NCBI GenBank assembly: GCA_025174535.1 | Contig: JALBUN010000049.1 | Span: 2,004,470 to 2,068,469 of the forward strand | Source: Cantharellus purpuraceus | Taxonomy: Eukaryota; Basidiomycota; Agaricomycetes; Cantharellales; Hydnaceae | Direction: 5' to 3' | DNA length: 64,000 bases | Shown here: positions 11,215 through 22,771 of the stretch, piece after piece | Layout of the letters: each line of letters opens with the position of its first letter | How positions within the stretch are numbered: the first letter of the stretch is position 1 | Made by a program: the position numbers and the translations under genes | The notes under the pieces: model-generated | Told to the model about the DNA's origin: nothing | The model's database searches: none | Seen by the model: the letters and a program-made list of their open reading frames with translations, nothing else

Positions 11215-11505
11215 GTTGCAGAAATTCAACTGGCATTGCACCAAGAACAGATGGACCTTTCACATTGAATGGATTGGGTTCCCAGACCTTGGTCCAGGAC
11301 TTAGGGGCTTGTGGGTTATGGATGCTGCTGGAGAGCAGGGAGATGGCTTGCACCAGATTTGGGGAGGGTGGGGTGTCGTCCTCTTCATTGATGGCCTCTA
11401 TGTGGTCCATCAGTTCTTCGACAACCTTGGGGATGGTGTCAATGCTGGGAGAGGGCACCTCGATGGTTCATGCGTGTTTGGAATTGGTGGTGGATTGTGG
11501 CATTG
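11215..11505 (-). pseudogene. gypsy-1 gag N-terminal fragment
   Basis: The minus-strand frame of about 80 residues has a low-complexity acidic start followed by KSWTKVWEPNPFNVKGPSVL. This resembles the K-V-R-E-P-D-x-F-D-G-S opening of fungal gypsy capsid proteins. It lies just inside the right LTR, where gag should begin for a minus-strand element. It is cut by LTR-Y at 11,214, so nearly all of gag, the protease and the start of reverse transcriptase are missing. Confidence 0.6.
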
Positions 11506-11577
11506 GTAGGAGTGAGTATGGCAGTTTGAATATACTGTTATGCACTAGGTCTAATTGGGGGTGGGAGGTTGGGTCGG

Positions 11578-13030
11578 TGTTTTGGAACCCACAAAATTAT
11601 GGTGTTAAGGCAAACTCTAAATCACCACAATTCCGTGAATGAACAGCTGAGAAGAATATCAAATCCTACTGCAGCACAACTCCAGAAACGATTTTATGTT
11701 TGTACTTTGGTTACAATCCCTTGTAATGGTCAATGCAGACGATACGCAGGAAGGTAATACATTTCTTAGCAGTAGGGAATGAATATGACTTCCAGAGTCT
11801 AGAGTTCATGGACGCTTAGGGGTCCAGATATTCCAAAAAGAGGGGAATGCACTTAGAGGCTAGAGGAAGTAGGTGGATGAATCTGACCATCCAACCAGTG
11901 ACACTCTGAAGCGGGTAACAGCAATGTGTGAAGTAGTCTAGCAACTGCTTCACACGAGTTCAAGATCCTAATGCTCTGCAAAGGCAGTACACACTAGTAA
12001 CTTAAACAAGAGCACTAATGGCAGGACTATTGACAGACAATCTCACCCTGTAGATTTGTAGTCACGCGAGGTAGATACTACACTCACACCCAAAGCAGGA
12101 CAATCACTACTTTGAGTGCAATTGAATACAGTTACACAACTGTAAGTGACCCTTGAACTGGACAATCAACAGTTACTGAGATATAGAGGATGACACTGTA
12201 TGTCACTCTAGTCACACTGATGTGCAAATGATGGGGTAGAAATGGTTATTTATTCAGAGGCAGAATGGGCTCCTTTTATATTGTATTTACAGGGGCTGAC
12301 TAATACTACTGGAAACTTCTACCTATTAATAGATGGAAACTACTGGAAGCTAGTGGAATATGTGAGAAGGGGGTGGAAGTTTCCTAGCCAATGAGCTGCT
12401 TGGATTTGCTCTCACTCATGGCATGAGTCATGGATGGAGTCATAGTGTGACTCAGAGCAGGAGTCATAGTATGAGTAATCACAGGAGTCATGGTATGAGT
12501 CATGGAAGGAGTCATTGCATGAGTCATGGAAGGAGTCATTGCATGAGTCACCATTACTCAAATAACTCGGTCAATACTTCGTTTCCTCAGCTGATCAGCA
12601 CAGCTATGGGTAGGCACAGCTTCTATTGAACTCTCCACTGAAAGTGGAGTCAGGAGGTGCAGTGGTTGTGAAGATATTGAGCATTTACTGGCAGTGGTGA
12701 CCAGATTGAGTCAGAGATTGAAATGAGTCATGTGATTGAAAATGAGTCAGTTGTCTGGGTGACTCCAGCTGACTTTAAAGCTGCTGACATCTGCAAAGGT
12801 TTGTGGGTCCATGTGGGTCCCAAAACTTCTCCCAGCAGAACAATAAGTTTGTAGACTCATTTCTGCATGGAAAATTCCTGAAAAAAATATGAAAAAATAG
12901 AGAATATTTGAATGACCCTGAATCAAGAGAAAGCAGCACATATATGCTGATATTTTGAGGCCATGAAGCAGAATTGTACAGTTTTGGGATTTTTAACAAG
13001 ATCTTTTAAGGGAAAACCAGTTCCCATACA
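11578..13030 (-). repeat. LTR-X copy 1, solo LTR inside the gypsy-1 LTR
   Basis: The 1,453-bp copy is inverted relative to copies 2 and 3 and runs from TGTTTTGGAACC to TTCCCATACA. Flanks gtcgg (11,573-11,577) and gtcag (13,031-13,035) look like a 5-bp target duplication with one change, which supports these borders and an insertion younger than gypsy-1. No internal region remains. Confidence 0.75.
12418..12752. promoter_or_regulatory. Cluster of TGA(C/G)TCA sites with short tandem repeat in LTR-X copy 1
   Basis: About eight exact heptamers occur in roughly 335 bp. Part of the cluster is a 24-bp tandem repeat (atgagtcatggaaggagtca units near 12,496-12,545), which has expanded relative to copy 3. 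It lies upstream of the LTR TATA box on the minus strand. Confidence 0.55.
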
Positions 13031-13469
13031 GTCAGAGGTTGGGTCAGAGGTTGGGTTGGAGTCGGAGAGGGAGTCGGGGTATGTCGTGGGGGTCAGAATG
13101 GACTTGGCTCAGCTTATGTGCTGCACCCTCACTAATACCAGTGTCTGAGATTTCAGAGACGGAGTATGACTTAGATAGTTAGGATCAGACTTAGGAACTA
13201 GGTGTGATTCAATATTTGAACTGGGGAATGAAGTCCCCAGTCAGGCAACTTAAATATGTCTGGGTCCAATGGGGACAGATGTCTGGGTTACTATGGTGAT
13301 GGTGATGCATCAATTGGAACTGGAGATGGATGGGCAAGATTCAGTGGTGACAATTGGACAGATAAATGGAGGTGTGATGGTTTCCAAATGGAGTATAGAT
13401 TTCATATGTGTGGGGATCTGAGTGGCTCAGACAGGGATCTGGGCATTAATGAATATAGTCATAACATGT

Positions 13470-13979
13470 AGCATGGCTGCTTCTTCTAGGAGTTTAGTGA
13501 TAGCTATGAGTTGTACTGCACCTTCTTTCCCTATATTGTAGCAGTTCACTCTTTTGAAGTCACCAAATGAATGAAGGGCCACTGCTAGGGCTCATATATT
13601 AGTTTTGTTACCTTCATTGATTCCTCTTTGAGCCAATATTGAAACTGGGTCTCCAGGGTCTGTTGCTGGGGAGGGTGATCTTCTTGGGCAAGTGGAAGAA
13701 GGTGCTTCTAGCATGGGTTGAAGTGTTTGGTGACTTTGTGACTGTGGTAAGGTGGGTAAGGGTGGAGGATGAGGTTGTGGGGATGTCATAGAGTAGTCTG
13801 GGTGTTTTCATGTTGGACATATTCTGTGTTACTAGGAGCTGCTGTGTTCTTTTCCTGTGGGTCTTTTTGCTGTGAGCCGAGCAAATTGACCATGGGAAAG
13901 TTGAGGTTGGTTGTGGTAAGAGGACAGGCACGCTCAATATCAACAGTACATGTAGATCACCATTATGCCCCGTGATCAT
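13470..13979 (-). pseudogene. Unrecognised coding fragment interrupted by the gypsy-1 insertion
   Basis: On the minus strand a Pro/Ser/Thr-rich segment ends near 13,592 at a TGA. The same frame then continues as FGDFKRVNCYNIGKEGAV and ITKLLEEAAMLH up to the LTR border at 13,466. The second part looks like constrained protein sequence rather than random translation. I do not recognise the family. The single in-frame TGA and the abrupt end at the LTR suggest a gene or element frame disrupted by gypsy-1. The other flank was not found at 1-37. Confidence 0.4.
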
Positions 13980-14280
13980 GCTCGGGAATGCTGTCAGAAG
14001 GCGACAGGATTATGGACTGGTTCCTACCTGTTCATGCTGATTCAACCACACGGATGGGTGCAAGCATGATCGAACTTTAATAGTATGTGCATCAATATAG
14101 AAGTACCACAATCATATCAAGTGGTTTTGGATGCAATCCCTTGATCCTGTCGCTGATCCCACCAGGAAACAATTTAATATTTTTGAGTGAGAGCATTACC
14201 TGAAAGTGGAGTACACCAGTGTCGCGGCTACTAACTGCCAGTCACATCTGTTTGTATCTACATCAACGACAAGTTCTGCA

Positions 14281-14760
14281 GCTAACGGTAGTGTTGATTA
14301 AGAGAAGGACGATGGAGTTGACTGGAAAGGATGAGACCCTTCTTACAGCAATCACGCTTCTACATGAAGATCATCACCACATTTGAACAGTGTATAGGCG
14401 GTTGTCAATAAGACTCATCACGGTTTCTGACTCCCAATTAATAGCAGCTCACTTCACGTACGTCTCCGATGATATGCCAGCTTGTGTGGGAAGCGCGTCT
14501 CACGTTGATGAGTCGAATCGTCAACACCCGCTACATCCGCATCGTTGTGCGCGACAGCAACCGAGATTGAGTTGCCACACGTAACGTGCTGAATCTTCGC
14601 CAAGGCTCCACCGTCCCCATCCACAAGCACAGTTTGCAGCTGCTTAGGAGCCCGTCGCTCGTCCATCATATCTGTGCAACCTGGGAACGCCCATCCACCA
14701 GGCCAGACATGACGTTCAGTGGATAAAACTCGACGGGGCGCTCGTGCCGGGAATTCTATC
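14281..14760 (+). pseudogene. Dead copy of the unrecognised gene family at 19.6-20.9 kb
   Basis: Read on the plus strand, this stretch aligns base by base with the reverse complement of 20,370-20,850, from gatgagacccttct through the words gttgatgagtcg, cgctcgtccatcatat and caacctgggaacgccc. The frame is destroyed by stops, including tga at places where the other copy has cga, and by small indels. It therefore reads as an inverted duplicate that has decayed. Confidence 0.65.
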
Positions 14761-14811
14761 CAAGCGATCTAGGATGACGAGTCGTATATATTTCTCAATG
14801 CGGGATGGGAC

Positions 14812-14853
14812 CTGGCAGCTATGGCGGACAACTATGGCGGACAGCTATGGGAA
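14812..14853 (+). repeat. Short tandem repeat, ctatggcggaca units
   Basis: Two exact and one partial 14-bp units (cagctatggcggacaa and variants) occur in the intergenic sequence between the pseudogene and the DUF6535 gene. No function is visible. Confidence 0.6.
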
Positions 14854-15209
14854 GGTGTTGCTGGATATCGTTGGAGGGGGATGGGGGTCGGAAGGGGGTC
14901 AGAGGCTCTGGAGCGGCTGGCATTGGCGTCAGTGGTGGCACGGCGATGATGAAAATTGATTGTGCAGATTGGGGTCGGCGGGGCATTGGATACTGTGGCG
15001 AGACAATGTGAAGGAGCATTGAGGTTATATTGCACGTGTCTACTTGCATTGATATCGATTTTGTCATGACCTGATTATGATTTCTCCAGCCTCAATAACA
15101 GGGGACCATCGGCCACTTTACCCGAGTTTACAGAGCATATGATGAAAGAACTGGTGAGGCATCAGTCAGGCTGTTCATACTCAGTATCAGTGTGAGCAGA
15201 TCTAGTGCA

Positions 15210-18200
15210 TTAGACAATTCTCCGGGAAGCATCCAGCAATTCGTATATTTGCGTACGTAGAACTGGGAGGACCTCCTTCCAGAACAGGTCGTCTTGTATG
15301 CATTGGGTACCATCCTGTTCATGTTGTGGATCCTCTTCGTCAAGTTTACGGCACACCTTTTCGACCAGCTCTATTAGATGGTTTGTTGTCTCACTCTCGC
15401 CCCATCGTCTCCTTGCATATTCAACAAGTGACGGAAGAGCTGCGCGGCACTCCTCAGTAGATATCTGCCATATCTCGGCCCCACATTTCTCTCCAAAGCC
15501 ATCAAGGTCGAACATGTAGCCCCAGGCTCGCAGAACAAGAGGCCAAATCGAATCTGCCTGGACTGCTGTAAACAACGGGTGGTCTTCGCCCGCTGCATCA
15601 ATGATCGCTAAAATGTGAGCCAAGGGTACAGCATATTGGTTGAATGGATCGTCTCCCTTGGAAAACAGTATTTTTGCGATCACGAGACAGTTGTCGAAAT
15701 GGCCGTTCTGCTGGAGTTGAGGATGCCAAGTGGGCTCCTGGAAAAGGGCACAAAGTAGCCTGAGGTAGGGAAATTCACGGACCCATGATAGATGTGTGAA
15801 TGCGTCCTCGTTGGTGGGTGTTTGTGGAGCAATTAGGAGGACCGCTGAAGCCAGTGCTTGTGAGAACTGTTCTCGGAGTGATCCATCGTCTCGACCCATT
15901 GAAGCCACTGTGTACCGAATGACACAAGCCGCACGCAGGGCTGCATCACCGGTACTTTCCTTGCCCAACACCTGCGTCAGCGTGCCAACGTAGCGACGCT
16001 TGCGGTCCGGGGTACTCGGCGATCCACGCAACTTGCCCAACAGTAGAAACGTGTCTCCGATTGCCCGATCATCGGTGCCCTGACACATGCGTAGATGGTG
16101 ATCCACCAGGAGGTCAAACTGCTCCTGGGTGCAGAGCTGACTTTTATCCCTGAGCAGGGATATATTAAGCATATGAATGAGACTGGCGACACTCTTGGAT
16201 CGGACTTGATCATCGCCCAGTGTGCCTGAATAATCCTCGATTAAATAACAACAGAATTTGAGAGCCCGCTTGAAGACGCGACGATCGCTGAAACCGAGGT
16301 GATTTGTGTCAAAGTATGCAAGGAGTGGGTGAATCAGCCTCAGTGCATTCTCATGCCGTCTACGATCTTGAATCTCATTGAGAAGCACAGCTAGCATGCA
16401 ACTCATGGCTGCTTGTTGAAGTGTTTTCATGGCTTGACTGCAAACACGTAAAGTCAACCGCTCATGCAAATGTATTATCACAAGTGTCTATCTTCTTACC
16501 TCTTGTCAAGCCTCGCCAATTCCCCTCGATCGATTCCAATGCCAACTAGCATGCCTGCTAGCAATACACAGTCCGCTACCAGACGGCGGGGAGAGAGGGG
16601 CGACTTGGAGTCAAGGCAGATGCCGATGAATTTGATCACAAACGTGTCAAATTCCGGGTCATTGTTATTGTGCAGACGGTATGCGAACATATGTGCCATC
16701 CACATCCGGTCTGATAAAGGGAGGCGTGCCATATCCAGATGGTCGGGTGAATTGTCTACGGCAGAGGAAATGACCAAAAAGCCTGGATCATCTGGGTCCA
16801 TGTAACACAGAGTGAAATCACCTGGTAAGACTACGCCCCCGCTTCTGTATATATCAAATGAATTTCGCATATCTCGTTCAACGCAAATTCGCCACATTGC
16901 TTTCAGGCATTCCACTGCGCCTGCTTGTGCGAGAGGAAGAATCTGATTGTTAGAATCAAAGCACACATAGAAGCCGCTTTTCAATCGGTCCACAAGTGTG
17001 CCAGTCACCGCCACCTTCGCTGGCCACTCAATCTCCGGTACCATTCCGGCTGCAGCAGCGATAATCTCTGTGTCCGTAGTCGTCTCGAGGACCCACTGGA
17101 CAGCGTGGGGCGGCACAGCATCTACTGGTGAAAACTCGGCATATGATCCCAGAACGCTAAGATCAAACTGATTGGAAGACAACGTGTGTTCTCCCGTAGC
17201 TCCTAACTGCTCCAACCCTAGAGCCGCCTCTGGGTCAGCGGGCGACAGGGGGGCTTGCCTGCAGGTGGAAAGTATAGGGGAGGGACGCGGGGAAAGGCGT
17301 ACAATCCATTCCGAGATCAGTTTCTTTGCAGTGGAAAAGGCGTGCTTCGAGAACTTTTGAAGGTGATTTAGCATGCCATCCCATGTTTCTGCAACCGACG
17401 TTCGAAAGGGAGTCGTGAATATAAATACACGCCGAAGTACCGTTGACACTGGCGTCTGGAATGGACAGTCGGGAGATTTCAACGACGACACCACGGTGAA
17501 GAAGTAGAATATAAATCCAAACGCCGTTGTCGCCATAATCACAGTTGCAACCGTATGTTGCAAAGTCCAGATATTGGCAGCGAGAGCAATCCCAAAGAAG
17601 AGGAGTGACATCTGGAGTAGGATCGGAAGAGTGGCGATGATCGTGTTGAAATGCCATGTTGCCAGTGCATCCAGCTTCTTCTGCCTACGCTGGCAGCGTT
17701 CATGCAGGGCGCCTTGACCGAAACGCATTGTTTTGAAGTGTCCCAGCCACTGTTTCCCTAGCACTGCACCGAATGCAGCCAATAGACTGCTAGAGAGACT
17801 CGTGTACGCCAGCGTCTGGATCCAAATAGTCATAGAACTAGGTCCATTCCAGATGGGAAGGGATGCCTGTTGAGCAGGAAACATAGAACCATTGATTGTG
17901 TTGATTAGTGTCATTAGGAGGGCGTTGGTGGTGTCACTGGGAACCGGACTGAGACTCGATTGCATGTTGACGATGAAAGTCGAGCTGACGGCCGAGAATA
18001 GACCGGCCTATGTGACGTGTTTGAATTAAGCTCAGGTCAACGTGCGGAACACATACGAATATAAGCAGTACATCCAGGTCACCGCTGTGTCTCTCGATCA
18101 GCTCGTCATCGTGCTGTCTGGCCACCCGTTCATATGTAGACCAAAAACGGGAGGGGGCATCTTTTCTGGTGCGTTCAAACATATCCGATTCGTACATGGT

Positions 18201-18774
18201 GTCGAGAATGTCTTGGAGGATAGTCTCAGATCTGGTCGCAAAGCGTCAGCACGCAGTTAGATAAGGAATCGTACACTCACTTGGTTGTTGGTTTTTCGGC
18301 TACGATCAGCTCGACATGATTGGCCCCAGGTTCCTGTATCGTTGATGTCGTTGGGACGCCAGCTTCGGGGGGATCCAGATGTTGCAATGGAGGTTGTGGT
18401 TTGTGCGTGGTGTCTGTCACCCCTTGTAAGCTTGCTTCTGTCCTAGTGGCAGGCCATCCTTTTCACATGTTAGATCAAGAAGTGCGCACTCATTGAGCCG
18501 CCTCATTGTACTCACCGTTGTATGACATATCGACAGTCTCATCCTGATTCCGATGAGCTAGAGGACGCCCTGTGTGCCCTGTGTGCCCTGGTGGCGGAGT
18601 GTGTGATTCGTGGCCAGTATCGGTTGCATCGCAAAGGGTGGCCCCTGGCCTGAGTGCATGCCGTCAGCATCCATTTAACATGTTAGATCAGGAGGTGCGC
18701 ACTCACCGAGTCGACGGTTGGTTAGACTCTGCAGAGACCGGTGGATCACTTGCTTGCACGGTGGGGTCAGACAT
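15210..18774 (-). CDS. DUF6535 domain membrane protein, 1089 aa, six exons
   Basis: The exon model is 18,774-18,707, 18,649-18,516, 18,437-18,281, 18,231-18,057, 18,007-16,500 and 16,437-15,210. All introns are GT-AG, 49-78 bp, and phases agree, giving 3,270 nt. The N-terminus is polar and disordered (MSDPTVQASD...). The DUF6535 domain then has the typical order: a Trp/Tyr-rich start (SRFWSTYERVARQHDDEL), LDVLLIF joined across an intron to AGLFSAVSSTF, then hydrophobic segments around ILLQMSLLFFGIALAANIW and ATVIMATTAFGFIFYFFTVV. The last 600 residues are helical and soluble-looking. The family is abundant in Agaricomycetes, membrane-bound and of unknown function. Introns 1 and 2 share a 39-bp segment. 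The start at 18,774 is chosen because all downstream phases fit from it. Confidence 0.85.
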
Positions 18775-19639
18775 GGTGGAAGGAAATGTGTTGGTTATTG
18801 GTAGGAGGCACTGATTAACGCCTAACTCCCAGACCCCGTATTCTGCTTCTTGAGATGTCATCGCCCTTCGCTCCCGCAACTGGCGCTAGATCACTGGTTA
18901 ACGTGACAGCGCGTCAGTCACATCTAACATCACGTGCACGTACAGAGTTCTAACCGGCCTAGAAGTGATTGATAGTGTTCGTGGACCTATACATGGCAGG
19001 TGAGTCGGAGGCAGGTCTCTGGGTAGATCGTGATGAATACATACAGCTACTGTCTGCTGCCATGATCACCTCGAGCTCCACAGGCAAAGGCACGCTCCCT
19101 ATTAACGCCTCCATAGGCCTACCGGAAACTTTCATGCGGCGAGGAAAGGTGTGTACAACGCCTCTATGATAGATTTAGTGGTTCCAGTCTCTGACAGGCG
19201 TGTGGGTACTGAGACGTTGCTGGGGGAAGTCTTGGGACGACAGGGATACCGTTACTCTGACATCATCCGCAGGGGGCTGAGAGAATGGTCAAAAACGTTA
19301 CAGTCTTCCTCGCGTTCATTAGGACACCACGCAGACATGATGGTATTACCAGGTGATATGGTTGACGGCACTGTTTTCACGAGTCTCGCATGGGACTGCG
19401 GTGGATGGAGGTCACTTGAGTATTATTCTACTCAGTCACTGCTTAATTATTACTGCATAACTAATTCATCCTAGGCTTAGTTTTCAAAGCACCGGAAGAA
19501 TACCATGAAGACATAGTAAAGTGTCCCTTCTCTTATGAAAATTCCTGCACGATTATTTCACACACGAGAAACTTGCACATACACCTCGTCTGAAGCGAAG
19601 AACACAGCCAAGCCGATGTGAAAGCGGTAAATCTGCATA
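18775..19639. other. Intergenic, nothing recognised
   Basis: The only open stretches are short (for example 18,969-19,169 plus strand, 66 codons) and show no family signature. The region probably contains the promoter of the DUF6535 gene near 18,775-18,900 and the 3' end of the unknown gene beyond 19,640. Confidence 0.4.
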
Positions 19640-20850
19640 TTTAGAGGACACTATTCATAATCGGCATTGATATTGATGAAAAGGGGCCCCCATCAAATAA
19701 TCGAGAGCCGAAGGCTTCAGCGAAACTTTCGCGTGACGCAATGCTCACTCTTCTGCGAAAAACACTTGTGGACGAAGCACGTCGCAAGGCTGAAAAATTA
19801 GTCCACCAAGGGATGGAGTTGAGGTGGACGAGTGTGAAAGGATTGAGATAGAGTCGGTCAGTTGCTAGCATACCTGGTCCAATGAGTCCATATTGACTAG
19901 AGGATCACTTGGACGAATACATAGGAGGTTGGTCGGGGTGTTCGTCAGTCTATTCCCAGCATGAGGTAAGATGTGAACATGCCTGCTGGAGGGGTTTCCT
20001 GAAGGAAGATAGCCTCACCCACAGGCTGAATATCCCCACATAAGCGGTCCACTGGCCTCAAGCGCGACAGGATAACCTCTGCAGCAAGCGCGCGTATTTG
20101 CAACATCATGCCATTGAGAACCACAAGATCAACATTTCCAACAACCTCAGATTCCATGTGTGGCAGCTTTCGTGACCGCTGCGATGGAGCACACTTGTTC
20201 TGCAAGAGCATTGGCGGCGCTTGACATGGAGCATTTTTATGACTCGCCAGGTTATTATACCCAGTCATAAAAATTGTCATCGAGATAGGACATTGCAGCC
20301 TCCCTAGCTGTGCCGAGCACGGGTATATCCTAATTCAACAAAGAAGCACGCTATTTCGACGAGGAAACGGGACGCTGCATAGCCAAGGCAGAAAATGAAG
20401 CATGTCTGGCCTGATGGAAGGGCGTTCCCAGGTTGCGGGCTAGATATGATGGACGAGCAACGGGCTCCTGGAGCAGCGGCACGCCCTGTGCACAGACGGG
20501 GATCATGAGGTCTTGGAGAAGGTTCAGCGTGTTACACGTGTCAAGTCGGTCTCGGCTGGTGTCGTGCACAACGATGTGGATGCAGCGGACGTTGAAGCTA
20601 TCCGACTCATCAACGCGAGACGTGCTTCCTGCGAAAGCTGTCATTGGAGACATGCGCGAAGTGCTGTTGATTGAGAGTTAGACATCGCGATGAGACTTAC
20701 TGCGACTGAGCATGCACAGCTACGTTGTTGTGATTACCTTTGTGTAGAAGCGTGATTATTGTCAGAAGGGTCTCATCCTTTCCTCCCGCATGGTCAACCC
20801 CTTCGTCCTTTTCTTCATCAACACCGCCAGTAGCTTCAGAAACACTCACC
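19640..20850 (-). CDS. Unrecognised multi-exon gene, member of a local repeated family
   Basis: Three minus-strand open segments line up. One is an N-terminal piece near 20,850-20,740 (GGVDEEKDEG, then KDETLLTIITLLH). The second is 20,653-20,351 (RVDESDSFNVRCIHIVVHDTS, then ARNLGTPFHQARHASF). The third is 20,280-19,945 (SEVVGNVDLVVLNGMMLQI, then LCGDIQPVGEAIFLQE), with a possible last piece to 19,641. Short intron-like spacers with GT and AG ends separate them, but I could not fix every boundary. It is probably an intact or nearly intact gene because codons remain open where the 14.3-kb copy has stops. I do not recognise a domain and propose no function. Confidence 0.45.
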
Positions 20851-21223
20851 ATGTTGTATCGGTGTTCGCTTGCCATGGATGTAGATACAAACGGATTTTA
20901 CAGCCGGGACGCTATTATGTACTCCTACGTTTAAGTAATGCTCCTACTCAAAAAATACAATTATTTCCTACTGGGATCAGCGACATGCGACAGGATTAAG
21001 GCATCGCATTTAAGACTACATGACCGTGGCACGGGTGACATACCTAGCTCAAGTTTGATGGTGTTCGGACGCGTCTGCATATCTTTGAATCAGCGCAAAC
21101 AGGCAGGACGCAGTCCAAAATCCTTTCAACTTCGAGATTTTCAAACTTTCACTTGACAGAATTCCCGAGACGATCACGCAATGGTGATCTAGATGTCTGT
21201 GTTGCCTGCGTTGATATCAATTT

Positions 21224-21470
21224 AATTCACGCACGTCGTTCAGGCTGCCTTGGGATGTCTGTGCGGTCTGCGTCTGCATTGTCATCATCCGGTGCACTGC
21301 TTTCTTTTGTTGGGTAAGAGGTCTTGTCGTTACTAGATTTGGTTTGGGAAGCGCATGTGGTCATCATGGTCCTATTGGAGGAATACGGTCCCGGCGTGAG
21401 CGTCACATCGATTTGTGCCTGTTCTCTGATCCGGTGGAGGGGCGTTCCCAGGTTGCGGGGCTGCAATAAG
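21224..21470 (-). pseudogene. Third, partial relative of the 20-kb gene family
   Basis: The minus-strand frame starts with RNLGTPLHRIREQAQ, matching RNLGTPFHQARH of the 20-kb gene over about 27 nearly identical bases (ccgcaacctgggaacgccc). It then diverges into an Asp/Ser-rich tail ending PRQPERRA. It may be a fragment or a differently spliced relative. Confidence 0.4.
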
Positions 21471-21738
21471 GTGTTGCCATGAAGCCGACGAGGTAGAGTG
21501 CCCGAACCAATGTGGGGACATTGAGTTGAAAAAGAGATACAGGTTACGTTAGCTATTTACATTAGCAGGCACGTAGTGTTGAGGGGTGGTTTTCACGAGC
21601 GTTGGCACAACTTGGCAGTGAGTCTGTTCCTGCTCCTCTATTGGGAAAGCACTTTGTTTGTGTATAGACATGCCTACTGCAATGTCAAATTGTACACAAA
21701 AGTGATGAACTACAAGCCATCAGTAGATAGTTGATATT

Positions 21739-22011
21739 CTAATCATCAGGAGAACAGGCATCGCCAAACCCCTGGGTCAATCTGGTGTCCAGTAATCTAG
21801 CACAATATACATAGGTCTCTGCGATCATGAATGTCAAGGCAGACATGGGAAATTCAGCGTCAGAGTAATCAAATAAGAGCATGAACCCATATCTTATGAA
21901 TTTCAGGAGAGGATGGTGTCCCAGCAATGCCAGCGCTTGGGTCTCACATGGCAACTGCATAGGAGCCATGCTCTGGCAGGCCCTTACCAATGCCTGCCGA
22001 GCCTTACTCAA
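21739..22011 (-). CDS. Unrecognised coding fragment, 90 aa
   Basis: This minus-strand frame contains ALALLGHHPLLKFIRYGF and FPMSALTFMIAETYVYCARL, which look like real helical protein rather than random translation. Upstream the frame continues with stops to about 22,080. It could be the end of a host gene cut by copia-2. The family is not recognised. Confidence 0.3.
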   Translation of the reverse strand: MSKARQALVRACQSMAPMQLPCETQALALLGHHPLLKFIRYGFMLLFDYSDAEFPMSALTFMIAETYVYCARLLDTRLTQGFGDACSPDD

Positions 22012-22079
22012 GCCTGGTCTTGATGTTCATTTGTCCATAGCTGTAGATGGATGGGCAAGTCTCAGCCCCATACTTTGGT

Positions 22080-22540
22080 AATCTCATGGCATACACTCAG
22101 GCAGGCAAAGGCTCAGATAGGGGCTGGAGTTCAGCAGAAGGGGTGTGAATTAAATACTAATACTATCAATGGAATGTTACTAATTGCTTGAAGGATATGG
22201 ATGCAAAGAGGGATAGATATATAAACTTCAGTCATGTGGGGTGCAATCAACTGAAGTATCCAACAGGACAATATTAAACTTGTATACTACCAAGTCAGGT
22301 GGGCAAAATGAAATAAGGATTGCCATACTTGACCACTATGTGTATGTATTTGTGGCTGTTGAACTTTGTGATACCTCAACTATGCTTCTGTGTTCATTGG
22401 CCTCAATACTCCAACATTGCTTACCTGGAGATCAGCAGAAGGGATGTGAACTCCAGTAAGAACCAAAAGAAAATTTTAGTATCACCCCCAAACTGTGCAC
22501 CCACATGAGTCCATGTTGAGGGTGAATTGCTCCATAGCTG
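22080..22540 (-). mobile_element. copia-2 3' end and probable LTR, left of the nested copia-1
   Basis: On the minus strand the copia-2 frame that stops at 28,489 resumes at 22,540 (SYGAIHPQHGLMW). It then reaches a purine-rich tract gtttgggggtga near 22,490, after which an LTR would start at TGATACTAAAA. This shows that copia-1 inserted into the tail of copia-2. The outer LTR border is not determined. Confidence 0.45.
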
Positions 22541-22723
22541 TGTTGGAAGAGTAGATGTGGCAGTGTGACAAACACAAGAGCATCTCTTTTTGTTCTCTTT
22601 CTTTGACTCTCTATTGTTCTCAAAGATCTATATAGTAGCTAGTTTTTGCATCTCCTCTTTCTCAGTGGTTTGACATGATTGTGCAAATGCTGAGTTATTT
22701 GTACAGTTGCATTAAATTTTACA
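22541..22723 (+). repeat. copia-1 5' LTR, internally deleted
   Basis: It starts TGTTGGAAGAGTAG and ends attttaca. Compared with the 3' LTR (about 346 bp without its TIR insertion) it lacks two segments, so it is only 183 bp. The following bases ggttattgggctc are in the primer-binding position; the priming tRNA is not identified. Confidence 0.75.
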
Positions 22724-22771
22724 GGTTATTGGGCTCCCTGCTCCCTACTCCAATCAACATATCCTGCTCAG

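Larger units (their letters stand above)
11536..13466 (-). repeat. gypsy-1 LTR, right end of element, split by LTR-X copy 1
   Basis: The LTR starts TGTTATG at 11,536 and runs to 11,577. It resumes at 13,031 and ends CATAACA at 13,466. The two parts together align with 38-566. No target duplication matches between the outer flanks of the two LTRs, as expected if the element was rearranged. Confidence 0.8.

Noticed and set aside
12423..12629. Ser/His-rich 68-codon frame in LTR-X copy 1
   Set aside because: It is a translation of the gagtcatgg tandem repeat in the LTR promoter region, not kept as a frame in copy 3.
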